This document shows, one piece after another, positions 33,421-41,738 of a stretch of 64,000 bases of DNA. Position numbers and translations under genes: made by a program. Source of the DNA: Paucibacter_B soli (GTDB lineage Bacteria > Pseudomonadota > Gammaproteobacteria > Burkholderiales > Burkholderiaceae_C); contig NZ_JBBHJW010000011.1 in assembly GCF_037482845.1 (NCBI RefSeq), positions 169,832 to 233,831 on the forward strand, given 5' to 3'. Position 1 is the stretch's first letter; each line of letters starts with the position of its first letter. Under the pieces are notes generated by a model, which ran no database searches, had not been told where the DNA came from, and saw only the letters and a program-made list of their open reading frames with translations.

Positions 33421-34089
33421 TCAGTTTGCGTGCAGCAGCGCCTGGCCATGGGCTCGGCGGGTCTTGGCATAGTCCTGCACGCAGCGCTTCAGCGCCGTCC
33501 TGGCGCTGCGTTGCAGGCGCGCGAGCAAGCCATGCACCACCGGCACGCCGCCCAGCTCGGCGGCATAACGCTGGGCCAGATCGTCCTGCATGCGCAGCAG
33601 CAGATGGGCGGTGGTCTGCGCATCTGCCAGCGCGCGGTGCGCGCGGCCGGTGTCGGGCAGGGCGTGGTAGCGCGCCAGCGTGCCGAGCTTGCAGTTCGGC
33701 GCCTCCGGATAGAGCCGCCTGGCCAGCAGCACGGTGCAGGCGAACTCGTGCGCCGGGTCGCGCTCGCAACCGGCGCGCTCGAGCTCGAAATGCCAGAAGC
33801 CGCGATCGAAAGACGCGTTGTGCGCCACCAGCGGGCAGCCTTGCGTGAAGCGGGCCAGCTCGCGCATCACCGCCTCGGCCGGCGGTGCCTTGGCCAGCAT
33901 GGCGTTGCTGATGCCGGTCAGTTGCTCGATGAAGGGCGGCACCCAGACCCCCGTGCGCATCAGGCTCTGGAACTCGTCCACCACCCGGCCATCGCGCACC
34001 AGCACAGCGGCAATCTCGGTGGCCCGGCCGCCGCTCTGCGGCGACATGCCGGTGGTCTCGAAGTCGATGACGGCAATGGTCTCGGACAT
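33421..34089 (-). CDS. DnaQ-like 3'-5' exonuclease
   Basis: 222 residues. The DEDDh active site is visible: Asp9 and Glu11 in VIDFETTG, Asp in HNASFDRGFW (about residue 95) and His-Asp in RAHRALADAQ (about 150). It resembles the epsilon-subunit-like exonucleases that stand alone beside pol III or in phage and repair roles. The C-terminal 60 residues are basic and unassigned. It ends 6 bp before the MazG-like gene in the same direction. Confidence 0.9.
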   Translation of the reverse strand: MSETIAVIDFETTGMSPQSGGRATEIAAVLVRDGRVVDEFQSLMRTGVWVPPFIEQLTGISNAMLAKAPPAEAVMRELARFTQGCPLVAHNASFDRGFWHFELERAGCERDPAHEFACTVLLARRLYPEAPNCKLGTLARYHALPDTGRAHRALADAQTTAHLLLRMQDDLAQRYAAELGGVPVVHGLLARLQRSARTALKRCVQDYAKTRRAHGQALLHAN

Positions 34090-34095
34090 GGCGGT

Positions 34096-34413
34096 TCAGC
34101 GCTTGGCGGGGTACTTCAGCGCGTTCTTGGCCAGCTTGGCCTCCACCGCCGCGGCCACATCGACGCCGCTGTGGTCGGCGATCTGCAGCAGGTAGAGCAG
34201 CACATCAGCAATCTCCTCGCCCAGGTGCTGCTGCCTGGCGGGATCCTGTGCGATCGCCTGCGATTCCTCGGGCGTCAGCCACTGAAAGATTTCCACCAGC
34301 TCGGCGGCCTCGACCACCATGGCCATGGCCAGGTTCTTGGGCGTCTGGTAGGGCTCCCACTGGCGCTCGGCGGCAAAGGCGCGCAGTCGGGATTGGAGCT
34401 CGGCGATGTTCAT
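34096..34413 (-). CDS. MazG-like nucleotide pyrophosphohydrolase (RS21-C6/dCTPase type)
   Basis: 105 residues from the ATG at 34413; the frame continues to 34623 without support. WEPYQTPKNLAMAMVVEAAEL and GEEIADVLLYLLQIAD give the EExxE-12-28-ExxD metal motif of all-alpha NTP pyrophosphatases. It removes pyrophosphate from non-canonical or excess nucleoside triphosphates. It precedes the exonuclease (6-bp gap), so the two nucleic-acid housekeeping enzymes are probably co-transcribed from the region that contains element A. Confidence 0.9.
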   Translation of the reverse strand: MNIAELQSRLRAFAAERQWEPYQTPKNLAMAMVVEAAELVEIFQWLTPEESQAIAQDPARQQHLGEEIADVLLYLLQIADHSGVDVAAAVEAKLAKNALKYPAKR

Positions 34414-34539
34414 GGGCCGCGAGTGTGCATGGGCCGAGCGCCGCCGCCAAGCGCAGCGTGCGCCAGGGCTGCGGCAGGACAACAGCATAGAAAAAGGGGC
34501 GCCCACTGTTTTCAACAACATTGTTTTAGATAAGGAATT

Positions 34540-34730
34540 GGTAGCCGTAGTAGAGCCGGCGCGTTTCTGTGGATAAGCGCATTTTCTCCAGTCAAGACAA
34601 GGGCTTGGAAAATTCACAAGCATGTGCGCGCGGGCCTCTTTTGTGGGCGCATTGATCTACAACAACTTGGCCACGAGGCCCCTGCCTGTGGACAACAGCC
34701 TTGTTGCGCAAGACTTGTCCACAGACTTGT
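34540..34730. repeat. Intergenic repeat element, copy A, with three DnaA-box-like 9-mers
   Basis: Copy A of a diverged repeat whose second copy is at 37998-38185. Shared anchors are GGTAG.CGTA.TAGAGCC at the start, TGTGGAyAAGCG, GACAAG.GCTT, AGCATGTG, ACAACTT, GCCTGTGGA and CAAGACTTGT.CACAGACTT at the end. DnaA-box-like 9-mers are TGTGGATAA (34568), TGTGGACAA (34687) and TTGTCCACA (34715), at offsets 28, 147 and 175. The last two form a perfect 10-bp inverted repeat. It lies between the MazG-like gene and dctA, in a 428-bp gap with no gene; the stretch 34500-34539 is AT-rich. Confidence 0.75.
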
Positions 34731-34841
34731 GACTGGACAGGCCAGCGGCCATGGTGCAGGCGTCGAAATCTGCATTTCCACGTACAGACTTCGGCCCTGT
34801 TGCCATGCAACATGCTGCGCAATACCCCAAGGAATCGCGCC

Positions 34842-36176
34842 ATGAAGTCCAGCCAGCCCATCTACAAATCGCTTTATGCCCAGGTGATCTTTGCCATCTT
34901 GGTGGGGGTTGCGCTGGGGCATTTCTATCCCGAGAGCGGCGCCGCCATGAAGCCGCTGGGCGATGGCTTCATCAAACTCATCAAGATGATGATCGCGCCC
35001 ATCATCTTCTGCACCGTGGTGGTGGGCATCGCCGGCATGGAAGACATGAAGAAGGTCGGCAAGACCGGCGGCCTGGCCCTGCTGTACTTCGAGGTCGTTT
35101 CCAGCCTGGCGCTGGTGATAGGCCTGCTGGTGGTGAACCTGGTGCACCCCGGCAGCGGCATGAATGTGGACCCGGCCGCGCTCGACACCAAGGGCATCGC
35201 CGCCTACACCGGCCCCGGCAAGATGCAGAGCACCACCGATTTCCTGCTCGCCATCATTCCCAGCACCGTGGTCGATGCCTTTGCCAAGGGCGAGATGCTG
35301 CAGGTGCTGCTGATCGCCACCCTATTCGGCTTCGCCCTGCACCGCTTCGGCGGCCGTGGCACCCTGGTGTTCGACCTGATCGAAAAGGGCTCGCATGTGC
35401 TCTTCGTGATCATCGGCTACATCATGAAGCTGGCCCCCATCGGCGCCTTTGGCGCGATGGCCTTCACCATCGGCAAGTACGGCCTGGGCTCGCTGGTGCA
35501 GCTGGGCCAGCTGATGGCCAGCTTCTACCTGACCTGCCTGCTCTTCATCTTCGTGGTGCTGGGCGGCATCGCGCGCGCCCACGGCTTCTCGATCTGGAAG
35601 TTCATCAAGTACATCAAGGAAGAGCTGCTGATCGTGCTGGGCACCTCGTCGTCCGAATCGGTGCTGCCGCGCATGATGGCCAAGATGGAAATCCTCGGTG
35701 CGCGCAAGTCCACCGTGGGCCTGGTGATCCCCACCGGCTATTCCTTCAACCTCGACGGCACCTCGATCTACCTGACCATGGCCGCCGTCTTCATCGCCCA
35801 GGCCACCAACACGCCCATGACCCTGACCCAGCAGCTCACCCTGCTGGCGGTGCTGCTGCTCACCTCCAAGGGCGCGGCGGGCGTGACGGGCAGCGGCTTC
35901 ATCGTCTTGGCGGCCACGCTCTCGGCGGTGGGTGGCGTGCCGGTGGCGGGACTGGCCCTGATCCTGGGCATAGACCGCTTCATGAGCGAGGCGCGCGCCC
36001 TCACCAACCTGATCGGCAACGGCGTGGCGACCCTGGTGGTGGCCAAGTGGACCGGCGATCTGGATGTGGCCCAGATGCAGCGCCACCTCAACAACGAGAC
36101 CGCGCTGGAGGCCGATGCGCCCGAGCAGGTGCTCGACGCGGTGGACCAGCACATGCCGACCAACAAGCCCGCCTGA
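34842..36176 (+). CDS. dctA: C4-dicarboxylate transporter DctA
   Basis: 444 residues from the ATG at 34842 (AAGGA upstream), the standard DctA length. Multiple membrane helices, the SSSES serine-rich loop (about 276-280) and PTGYSFNLDGTSIY of the DAACS family are intact. It imports succinate, fumarate and malate with Na+/H+ at the inner membrane. Element A lies directly upstream, so the promoter probably falls in or near it; no dctBD-like regulators are in the window. Confidence 0.96.
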   Translation: MKSSQPIYKSLYAQVIFAILVGVALGHFYPESGAAMKPLGDGFIKLIKMMIAPIIFCTVVVGIAGMEDMKKVGKTGGLALLYFEVVSSLALVIGLLVVNLVHPGSGMNVDPAALDTKGIAAYTGPGKMQSTTDFLLAIIPSTVVDAFAKGEMLQVLLIATLFGFALHRFGGRGTLVFDLIEKGSHVLFVIIGYIMKLAPIGAFGAMAFTIGKYGLGSLVQLGQLMASFYLTCLLFIFVVLGGIARAHGFSIWKFIKYIKEELLIVLGTSSSESVLPRMMAKMEILGARKSTVGLVIPTGYSFNLDGTSIYLTMAAVFIAQATNTPMTLTQQLTLLAVLLLTSKGAAGVTGSGFIVLAATLSAVGGVPVAGLALILGIDRFMSEARALTNLIGNGVATLVVAKWTGDLDVAQMQRHLNNETALEADAPEQVLDAVDQHMPTNKPA

Positions 36177-36183
36177 GCGCTGC

Positions 36184-36822
36184 CTACTCGATGCCGATGA
36201 CCTTGTGCATCTGCACCGAGAGCCGCCATTGCGGATGGGCCATGCAATAGGCCACCGCATCGCGGGTGTGCTGCTTCTGCAAGAGCGGCGAGTCCATGGG
36301 CTGCAGGAAGAAATGCTGGAACTGCAGGCCCGCGAAGCGCTCGGGCCGCGCCAGTGGCTGCGGGAACACCAGCTTCAACTCGTCGCCCCGGGTCAGCACG
36401 ATCTCGGCATCGGCCTTGGGGCTGACGCAGATCCAGTCCAGCCCGGGCGGCGCCGGCTGCGTGCCATTCGTTTCCACCGCAATCTCGAAGCCGCGTGCAT
36501 GCAGCGCGGCGATCAAGGCCTCGTCCACCTGCAGCAGCGGCTCGCCGCCGGTGCACACCACATAGGGCTTGCCGGCTTGGCCCTGCGGCCAGCGCGAGGC
36601 GATCGCCTCGGCCAAGTCATCGGCCGTGACAAACTTGCCGCCGCCCTGGCCATCGGTGCCGACGAAATCGGTATCGCAGAAATTGCAGACCGCGTCGGCG
36701 CGGTCCTGCTCGCGCCCGCTCCAGAGGTTGCAGCCGGCAAAGCGGCAGAACACCGAGGCTCGGCCCGCCTGCGCGCCCTCGCCCTGCAGCGTATAGAAGA
36801 TTTCCTTAACGGCGTAAGTCAT
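36184..36822 (-). CDS. queE: 7-carboxy-7-deazaguanine synthase QueE
   Basis: 212 residues. The radical-SAM cluster motif is of the variant form C-x14-C-x2-C (Cys at FAGC, and CNFCDTD), typical of proteobacterial QueE. The SAM-contacting TGGEPLLQ follows near residue 90. It makes CDG, the second intermediate of queuosine synthesis, from 6-carboxytetrahydropterin supplied by QueD. Its start overlaps the queD stop by four bases, so the two enzymes are made from one transcript, in pathway order reversed (queD first). Confidence 0.94.
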   Translation of the reverse strand: MTYAVKEIFYTLQGEGAQAGRASVFCRFAGCNLWSGREQDRADAVCNFCDTDFVGTDGQGGGKFVTADDLAEAIASRWPQGQAGKPYVVCTGGEPLLQVDEALIAALHARGFEIAVETNGTQPAPPGLDWICVSPKADAEIVLTRGDELKLVFPQPLARPERFAGLQFQHFFLQPMDSPLLQKQHTRDAVAYCMAHPQWRLSVQMHKVIGIE

Positions 36823-37925
36823 ACCGGTATCAGCTCATCCGCTGCCGAGGCGCTCACGATCGCGCCCGAACCGCGGGTTTCGTACATGTCCACCCGGTCC
36901 AGCTGGGGCAGCACGGCGCGGCCCTTGGCCAGCACCCAGGCCGAGAGGCTGGCGGTGTCGCCGTCGGGCAGGTCGGCGATCTCGTAGAGCGGGCGATGGT
37001 CGATGGCCTTGAAGATCGGATCGAACAGCGTCTTCACATCGCCGAAGTCCACCGTCCAGCCCATCAGCGCGTCGAGCTCGGCGCTGAGGTGCAGGCGCAG
37101 CGTGTAGGTATGGCCATGGATGGCGCGCAGCGGGCTCGCCGCCGGCGCGCGCTTGAGCTGGATTGCACTGTCCAGTGTCAGCTCCTTCCAGATGCGGTAC
37201 TGGCTGCCGTCGAAGTTGGCGCCGCAGCTGCCGGTCTCGTACACCGTCACCCAGCTCAGCTCGGGCAGCAGCGGCTTGATGCGCGCCCACAGCCAGGCCG
37301 AGATCACCTCGCTGGTGGGGTTGGTCAGGCCCTCCAGCTCGTTGAGGCATTGGTAGTTGAGTTGGGCATGCAGGGGCGCCCAGATCTCGTCGAGGTGGTC
37401 GTAGTCCACGCTCAGGTCGCGCTCGCCCAGGTCCTGGTTGGCATGCAGGATGACCTCGAAGCCATGGCCATGCATGCGGCCGCATTTATGCCCCAGCGGC
37501 ACGTTCGGAAGCTGGTGCGCGGCCTGGAATCGGTAGCGCCGCCAGACATGGGCCTGGCCGTTCACATCCAGATCCACGCCGGAATGCTGGGTGCTCTGGA
37601 TGCCGATCTGCTGGATGCCCGGCACGCCGTACTCGGCCGCCAGGCGCTGGCGTATCCAGCGCGCGATGTTCTCGTCGGTGGGCTGCTCGATATGGAGGTT
37701 CAGCAGCGCATGGTCCAGCGGGGCCACGCAGGCCAGCAGGCGCCGGCGCAATTCCTCCACCTCGGCACCCGGGAAGGGCGCGAAATCGGCCGGCAGCATG
37801 GCACGCACGCTGGCGAAATAGCTGTGGCCATGCAGGCCATGGCTGCGGTGGCCAAGGGGCAAGGCGCCGATCTGGCAGGCCGACTCGAAACCGGCCGATG
37901 CCACATGCAGGGTGGAGGTGTTCAT
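36819..37925 (-). CDS. queD: 6-carboxytetrahydropterin synthase QueD with three tandem PTPS domains
   Basis: 368 residues from the ATG at 37925, three times the ~120 of normal QueD. Domain 1 (about 5-125) has HGH (32-34) and Asp71-His72, but its first zinc His is Cys17 and the catalytic Cys is absent. Domain 2 (about 128-245) has His137, Cys148, His152-x-His154 and Glu230, but Asn190-Tyr191 where Asp-His is expected. Domain 3 (about 250-360) has His270-x-His272, Asp309-His310 and Glu349, but Ile255 for the first zinc His and no Cys. The queE overlap fixes the pathway. The complementary losses suggest a shared active site. Confidence 0.85.
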   Translation of the reverse strand: MNTSTLHVASAGFESACQIGALPLGHRSHGLHGHSYFASVRAMLPADFAPFPGAEVEELRRRLLACVAPLDHALLNLHIEQPTDENIARWIRQRLAAEYGVPGIQQIGIQSTQHSGVDLDVNGQAHVWRRYRFQAAHQLPNVPLGHKCGRMHGHGFEVILHANQDLGERDLSVDYDHLDEIWAPLHAQLNYQCLNELEGLTNPTSEVISAWLWARIKPLLPELSWVTVYETGSCGANFDGSQYRIWKELTLDSAIQLKRAPAASPLRAIHGHTYTLRLHLSAELDALMGWTVDFGDVKTLFDPIFKAIDHRPLYEIADLPDGDTASLSAWVLAKGRAVLPQLDRVDMYETRGSGAIVSASAADELIPV

Positions 37926-37997
37926 GGAAGCGGGGAGCTGTGTGGGCGTATTTTCGCACCGCACTCTCTATCAATTGAATTTGAAGCTTCTCAAGGT

Positions 37998-38185
37998 GGT
38001 AGTCGTAATAGAGCCAGCCTGTATTTGTGGACAAGCGGCTTTTGTGCAGGCCTGACAAGCGCTTAGGCGCCGCCAAAGCATGTGGGCCGGCGCGCACATT
38101 GTTCCGGCCCGGGCGATAACAACTTCGCCGCGCGGCCGGCGCCTGTGGATAAGCACCAAGTTGTTCAAGACTTGTGCACAGACTT
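37998..38185. repeat. Intergenic repeat element, copy B, with three DnaA-box-like 9-mers
   Basis: Copy B of the element at 34540-34730, in the same orientation. The three 9-mers are TGTGGACAA (38026), TGTGGATAA (38144) and TTGTGCACA (38172), at offsets 28, 146 and 174, matching copy A within one base. The last two pair as a 10-bp stem with one mismatch and one G-T, against a perfect stem in A. It fills most of the 262-bp gap between the queD start and the methyltransferase stop, which carries no gene. Confidence 0.75.
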
Positions 38186-38187
38186 AT

Positions 38188-38919
38188 TCATCCATGGCCA
38201 CGCCGGTAGCGCAGCAGGCGGCCGCGGTAGGCCTGGGCCGGCGGCAGATCGCGGTGCAGCAGGGTCTCGTCCAGGCGGTAGCCCAGGGCGGCCATGCGCT
38301 TGCTGAAGGCCGAGCGGTTGCCGCGCTCGGGGTCGACGATCAGCACCTCGCTGATGGGCGTGGCATGGCGCTCGATGAAGAGCGGCAACGCGCCGCCCTC
38401 GTCGCGCTCGTACAGCACGTCGCTGCCCATGATGAGATCGAAGCGGCCCTGCACCCCGGGCGTGAGCTGGGCGCCCTGGCGCTCGGCCGGGGCGGCCGAC
38501 CAGTCGCCATGGCAGTAGCGCATCGGCGCGAGCCGGTTGAGCAAAAGGTTCTCGAGCAGAAAGGCGCCCGCCAGCGGATGGCAGTCGCTGGCGGTCACCA
38601 GGGCGCCGCGGCGGTGGCTCACCAGGCTGGCCAGGGCCAGGCCGCAGCCGATCTCCAGAATGCTTTCGCCCGCGATCAGCGGGCGGTCCGCCATCGCCTG
38701 GGCCAGCCGCAGGCCCGAGGGCCAGAGCAGGCCGAACAGCGGCCAATGGGCGCTGGAGATGCCCAGGGCCTCGGCCTGGCCCAGCGGGTCGGCGTACTGC
38801 TGCTTGTCGAGCAGCGAGCGGATCTCGAGCGCGGCCACCCCATCGAAGTGGACGCGCTCCTGTTTGACCTGGTACCCGGGCATGCCTGGCTCCCATGCGT
38901 GATGCGTGAATCGGCGCAA
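38188..38919 (-). CDS. Class I SAM-dependent methyltransferase, METTL21-like
   Basis: 243 residues. The SAM motif I is LEIGCGLALASL (about 88-99), followed by VTASDCHPLAG (post-I acidic/His) and the family-typical FDLIMGSDVLYERD (about 160-173), close to protein lysine methyltransferases of the METTL21/FAM86 type and to nicotinamide N-methyltransferase. Substrate is probably a protein Lys, but not certain. It ends exactly where repeat copy B begins. Confidence 0.82.
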   Translation of the reverse strand: MRRFTHHAWEPGMPGYQVKQERVHFDGVAALEIRSLLDKQQYADPLGQAEALGISSAHWPLFGLLWPSGLRLAQAMADRPLIAGESILEIGCGLALASLVSHRRGALVTASDCHPLAGAFLLENLLLNRLAPMRYCHGDWSAAPAERQGAQLTPGVQGRFDLIMGSDVLYERDEGGALPLFIERHATPISEVLIVDPERGNRSAFSKRMAALGYRLDETLLHRDLPPAQAYRGRLLRYRRGHG

Positions 38920-38964
38920 TGCAGCACAGGGCTGTGGGGCAAGACGGCGCTTTGAGTGTAGTCC

Positions 38965-41229
38965 TCAGGCCTTCAGGCGCAGCGGCAGGTGCCGTAGCCT
39001 TTGCTGCGTGAGGGCAAACAAGGCATTTGCCAGCGCCGGCGCGATCGGCGGTGTGCCGGGTTCGCCCACGCCGCCGGGCGCGGCGCTGCTGGGCACGAGA
39101 TGGGTTTCCACCCGCGGCATCTGCGCCAGGCGCAGCACCTCGTAGCTGGGGAAGTTGTCCTGCTCCACCGCACCGTTCTTGATCGTGATCTCGCCGAACA
39201 GCGCCGCACTGAGGCCATAGACGATGGCGCCCTCCATCTGCGCCCGCACGGTGTCGGGGTTGACGACGATGCCGCAGTCGAGCGCACAGACCACCCGGTG
39301 CACGCGCGGTTTGCCGCTGTCTTCCAGCGAAACCTCGGCCACCTGGGCGCAGATCGAGCCAAAGGATTCATGCAGGGCGATGCCGCGCGCATGGCCCGCT
39401 GGCAAGGCCTGACCCCAGCCGGCCTGGGCGGCGGCCAACTCCAGCACGGCGCGATGGCGCGGCTTGGCGGCCAGCAGGCCGCGGCGGTATTCGAACGGGT
39501 CCTGCCCGGCGGCATGGGCCAGCTCGTCGATGAAGCTCTCGGTGAAGAAGGCGTTGTAGGAATGGCCCACGCTGCGCCAGGAGCCCACCGGCACCGGCGT
39601 GGCCACGCGCAGCTGGCGCACACTCAGGTGCGGCAACGCATAGGGCAGGTCGAAGGCGCCCTCGATATGGTTCTTGTCGGGCGCGTCCATCGCCATGCTG
39701 GGCAGCAGGCGCTGCATGGTGGACTGGCCCACCGAGGGCGCCGCCACCCGGTTCAGCCAGGCCAGCGGCCGGCCTGCCTCGTCCAGCGCCGCCTCGAAAC
39801 TGGCCATCGCCGCGGGCCGGTACATATCGTGCTGCATGTCCTCCTCGCGCGACCACAGCAGCTGGACAGGCCGGCCGGGCAGGCGCATGGCAATCGCCAC
39901 CGCCTCTTCCACCATGTCCAGCTCGAGCCGGCGGCCGAAGCCGCCGCCCAGCAGGGGCACATGCAGTTCCACCCGGTCGCTGTCCACGCCGGCCAGCTGC
40001 GCCGCACGCCAGCGCGCCAGCGAGGCCACCTGGGTGCCGCACCAGAGCGTCAGCCGGCCATCCTTGAATTGCGCCGTGCAGTTGATGGGCTCCATCGCCG
40101 CATGGGCCAGGAAGGGCACCTCGTAGACGGCGCTCAGCTTGCGCGTGGCCAGCTTGAGCTGGCCCGTGGCATCGCCCCGGCTGCGAAAGCCGGTGCCGCT
40201 GTCGCCGCCCTCCAGCGCGGCCCGGAGCTGCTGGCCGATCCGGGCCGAATCCAGCTGGCCATGCGGGCCGGCATCGAACTCCAGCGGCAGTTCGTCGAGC
40301 ACGCGCTTGGCGCGCCAATAGCGATCGGCCACCACCACGGCGGCCTGGCCCTTGGGCAACACAAAGGCATCCACCACGCCGCGGCCCTGCCTGGCGCGGG
40401 CGCCGTCCAGGCGCTTGATGGTGCCGCCAAAGGCCGGCGCATGGCGGATCGCCGCGTACAGCAGGCCCTCGGGGCGCATATCGATGCCGAAGCGCGCCTT
40501 GCCGTTTACTTTGGAAGGCAGGTCCAGGCGCGGCGTGGGCTTGCCGATCAGCTTGTAGCTGCCGGGGTCCTTGAAAACCACCTCGCTGCGCGGGGCTATG
40601 GCGGCCGTGGCCTCGGCCAGCTCGCCGAAGCCGGCACGGCGGCCGCTGGGCGGATGGCTCACCACGCCCTGCGCCACCATGCATTCGCCGGCCCGCACCT
40701 GCCAGCGCTGGGCGGCCGCCTCCACCAGCATGGCGCGCGCGCTCGCGCCGGCCAGGCGCATCGGCTCCCAGGCATCGCGGATGCTGGACGAGCCGCCGGT
40801 GACCTGCAGGCCCAGGGTGTAGCCCAGGCGCTGCAGGCTACCGCGCGCAACGCGGGCCAGCAGGCCGTCGTCATCGGCATCAAACGGCGCCACATTCAAC
40901 AGCAGGGCGGCGTTGGCATAGATCTGCGCCGCCGGCGCCTGCTCGGTGCCGACCTTGGACCAGTCGGCGTCCAGCTCCTCGGCCACCAACATGGCCAGCG
41001 CGCTGTGCACGCCCTGGCCCATCTCGGCGCGCGGTGTGGCCACGATCACCCGGCCCTCGCGCGTGATCTTGACCCAGCCGTTCAGGGCCAGCTGGCCTTG
41101 GGCGGGCGCGAACACCTGCTTGTCGCCCAGGCGCGCGCGCGCCGTGGGCGGGTTGCTGCTGATACCCACGCCCAGCAGCAGGCCGCCGCCGGCCAGGCCG
41201 CCGGCGATCAGAAAGCCACGGCGCTTCAC
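38965..41229 (-). CDS. Xanthine-dehydrogenase-family molybdopterin-binding subunit
   Basis: 754 residues. The N-terminus MKRRGFLIAGG with a hydrophobic run (about 8-24) is a Tat signal, so the folded Mo-cofactor enzyme is exported to the periplasm. The two aldehyde-oxidase-type domains of isoquinoline 1-oxidoreductase beta (IorB-like) are present, with VGGGFGRRLELD, GSWRSVGHSYNAFF and the glycine-rich C-terminus GGVGEPGTPP carrying the catalytic Glu. Substrate could be an N-heterocycle or aldehyde. Its start overlaps the (2Fe-2S) subunit by four bases. The cytochrome c subunit that often accompanies IorAB is absent here. Confidence 0.88.
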   Translation of the reverse strand: MKRRGFLIAGGLAGGGLLLGVGISSNPPTARARLGDKQVFAPAQGQLALNGWVKITREGRVIVATPRAEMGQGVHSALAMLVAEELDADWSKVGTEQAPAAQIYANAALLLNVAPFDADDDGLLARVARGSLQRLGYTLGLQVTGGSSSIRDAWEPMRLAGASARAMLVEAAAQRWQVRAGECMVAQGVVSHPPSGRRAGFGELAEATAAIAPRSEVVFKDPGSYKLIGKPTPRLDLPSKVNGKARFGIDMRPEGLLYAAIRHAPAFGGTIKRLDGARARQGRGVVDAFVLPKGQAAVVVADRYWRAKRVLDELPLEFDAGPHGQLDSARIGQQLRAALEGGDSGTGFRSRGDATGQLKLATRKLSAVYEVPFLAHAAMEPINCTAQFKDGRLTLWCGTQVASLARWRAAQLAGVDSDRVELHVPLLGGGFGRRLELDMVEEAVAIAMRLPGRPVQLLWSREEDMQHDMYRPAAMASFEAALDEAGRPLAWLNRVAAPSVGQSTMQRLLPSMAMDAPDKNHIEGAFDLPYALPHLSVRQLRVATPVPVGSWRSVGHSYNAFFTESFIDELAHAAGQDPFEYRRGLLAAKPRHRAVLELAAAQAGWGQALPAGHARGIALHESFGSICAQVAEVSLEDSGKPRVHRVVCALDCGIVVNPDTVRAQMEGAIVYGLSAALFGEITIKNGAVEQDNFPSYEVLRLAQMPRVETHLVPSSAAPGGVGEPGTPPIAPALANALFALTQQRLRHLPLRLKA

Positions 41230-41687
41230 GCGCGTGCTCCCCGCAGGTCCGCTGCGGCGCTATGGATGGCCGTGCGGATGCGCTGGTAGGTGCCGCAGCG
41301 GCAGATATTGCTGATGCCGGCGTCGATGTCGGCATCGCTGGGTTGCGGGTTGCCGCGCAGCAGGCCGGCCGCGGCCATGATCATGCCGCTCTGGCAATAG
41401 CCGCATTGCGGCACCTGGTGCTGCAGCCAGGCGGCTTGCAGGGCCGCCACGATGCGGTCGGGCACGGCCTCGATGGTGCGCACCGCCCGGCCCTCCAGCG
41501 CCTGTATGGGCATCACGCAGGAGCGCGTGGCCACGCCGTCGATTTCCACCGTGCAGGCACCGCAGCTGGCGACGCCGCAGCCGAACTTGGTGCCGGTGAG
41601 GCCCAGTTCGTCGCGCAGCACCCACAGCAGCGGCGTGTCGGCTTCGATATCCAGCCGGTGCTGCCGGCCGTTGATCGTCAGTTTCAT
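41226..41687 (-). CDS. (2Fe-2S)-binding subunit of the molybdenum hydroxylase (IorA-like)
   Basis: 153 residues. The plant-type ferredoxin site is GCGVASCGACTVEID with a further Cys near residue 58 (RSC), and the C-terminal helical domain binds the second cluster through CGYCQSGM and CRCGTY. It passes electrons from the molybdenum subunit to an external acceptor. No signal peptide is visible, as usual because it is carried by the Tat-tagged partner. Overlaps that partner by four bases, so stoichiometric translation is likely. Confidence 0.92.
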   Translation of the reverse strand: MKLTINGRQHRLDIEADTPLLWVLRDELGLTGTKFGCGVASCGACTVEIDGVATRSCVMPIQALEGRAVRTIEAVPDRIVAALQAAWLQHQVPQCGYCQSGMIMAAAGLLRGNPQPSDADIDAGISNICRCGTYQRIRTAIHSAAADLRGARA

Positions 41688-41738
41688 CAGGCCTTCGCTC
41701 CTGCAGGGAAAACCGGCCAGGCAGCCAGGCGGTCTGGC

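Noticed and set aside
34540..34730. Element A as oriC
   Set aside because: Three boxes are too few and the same arrangement occurs again at 37998, so a duplicated regulatory element is more likely; reported as a repeat instead.
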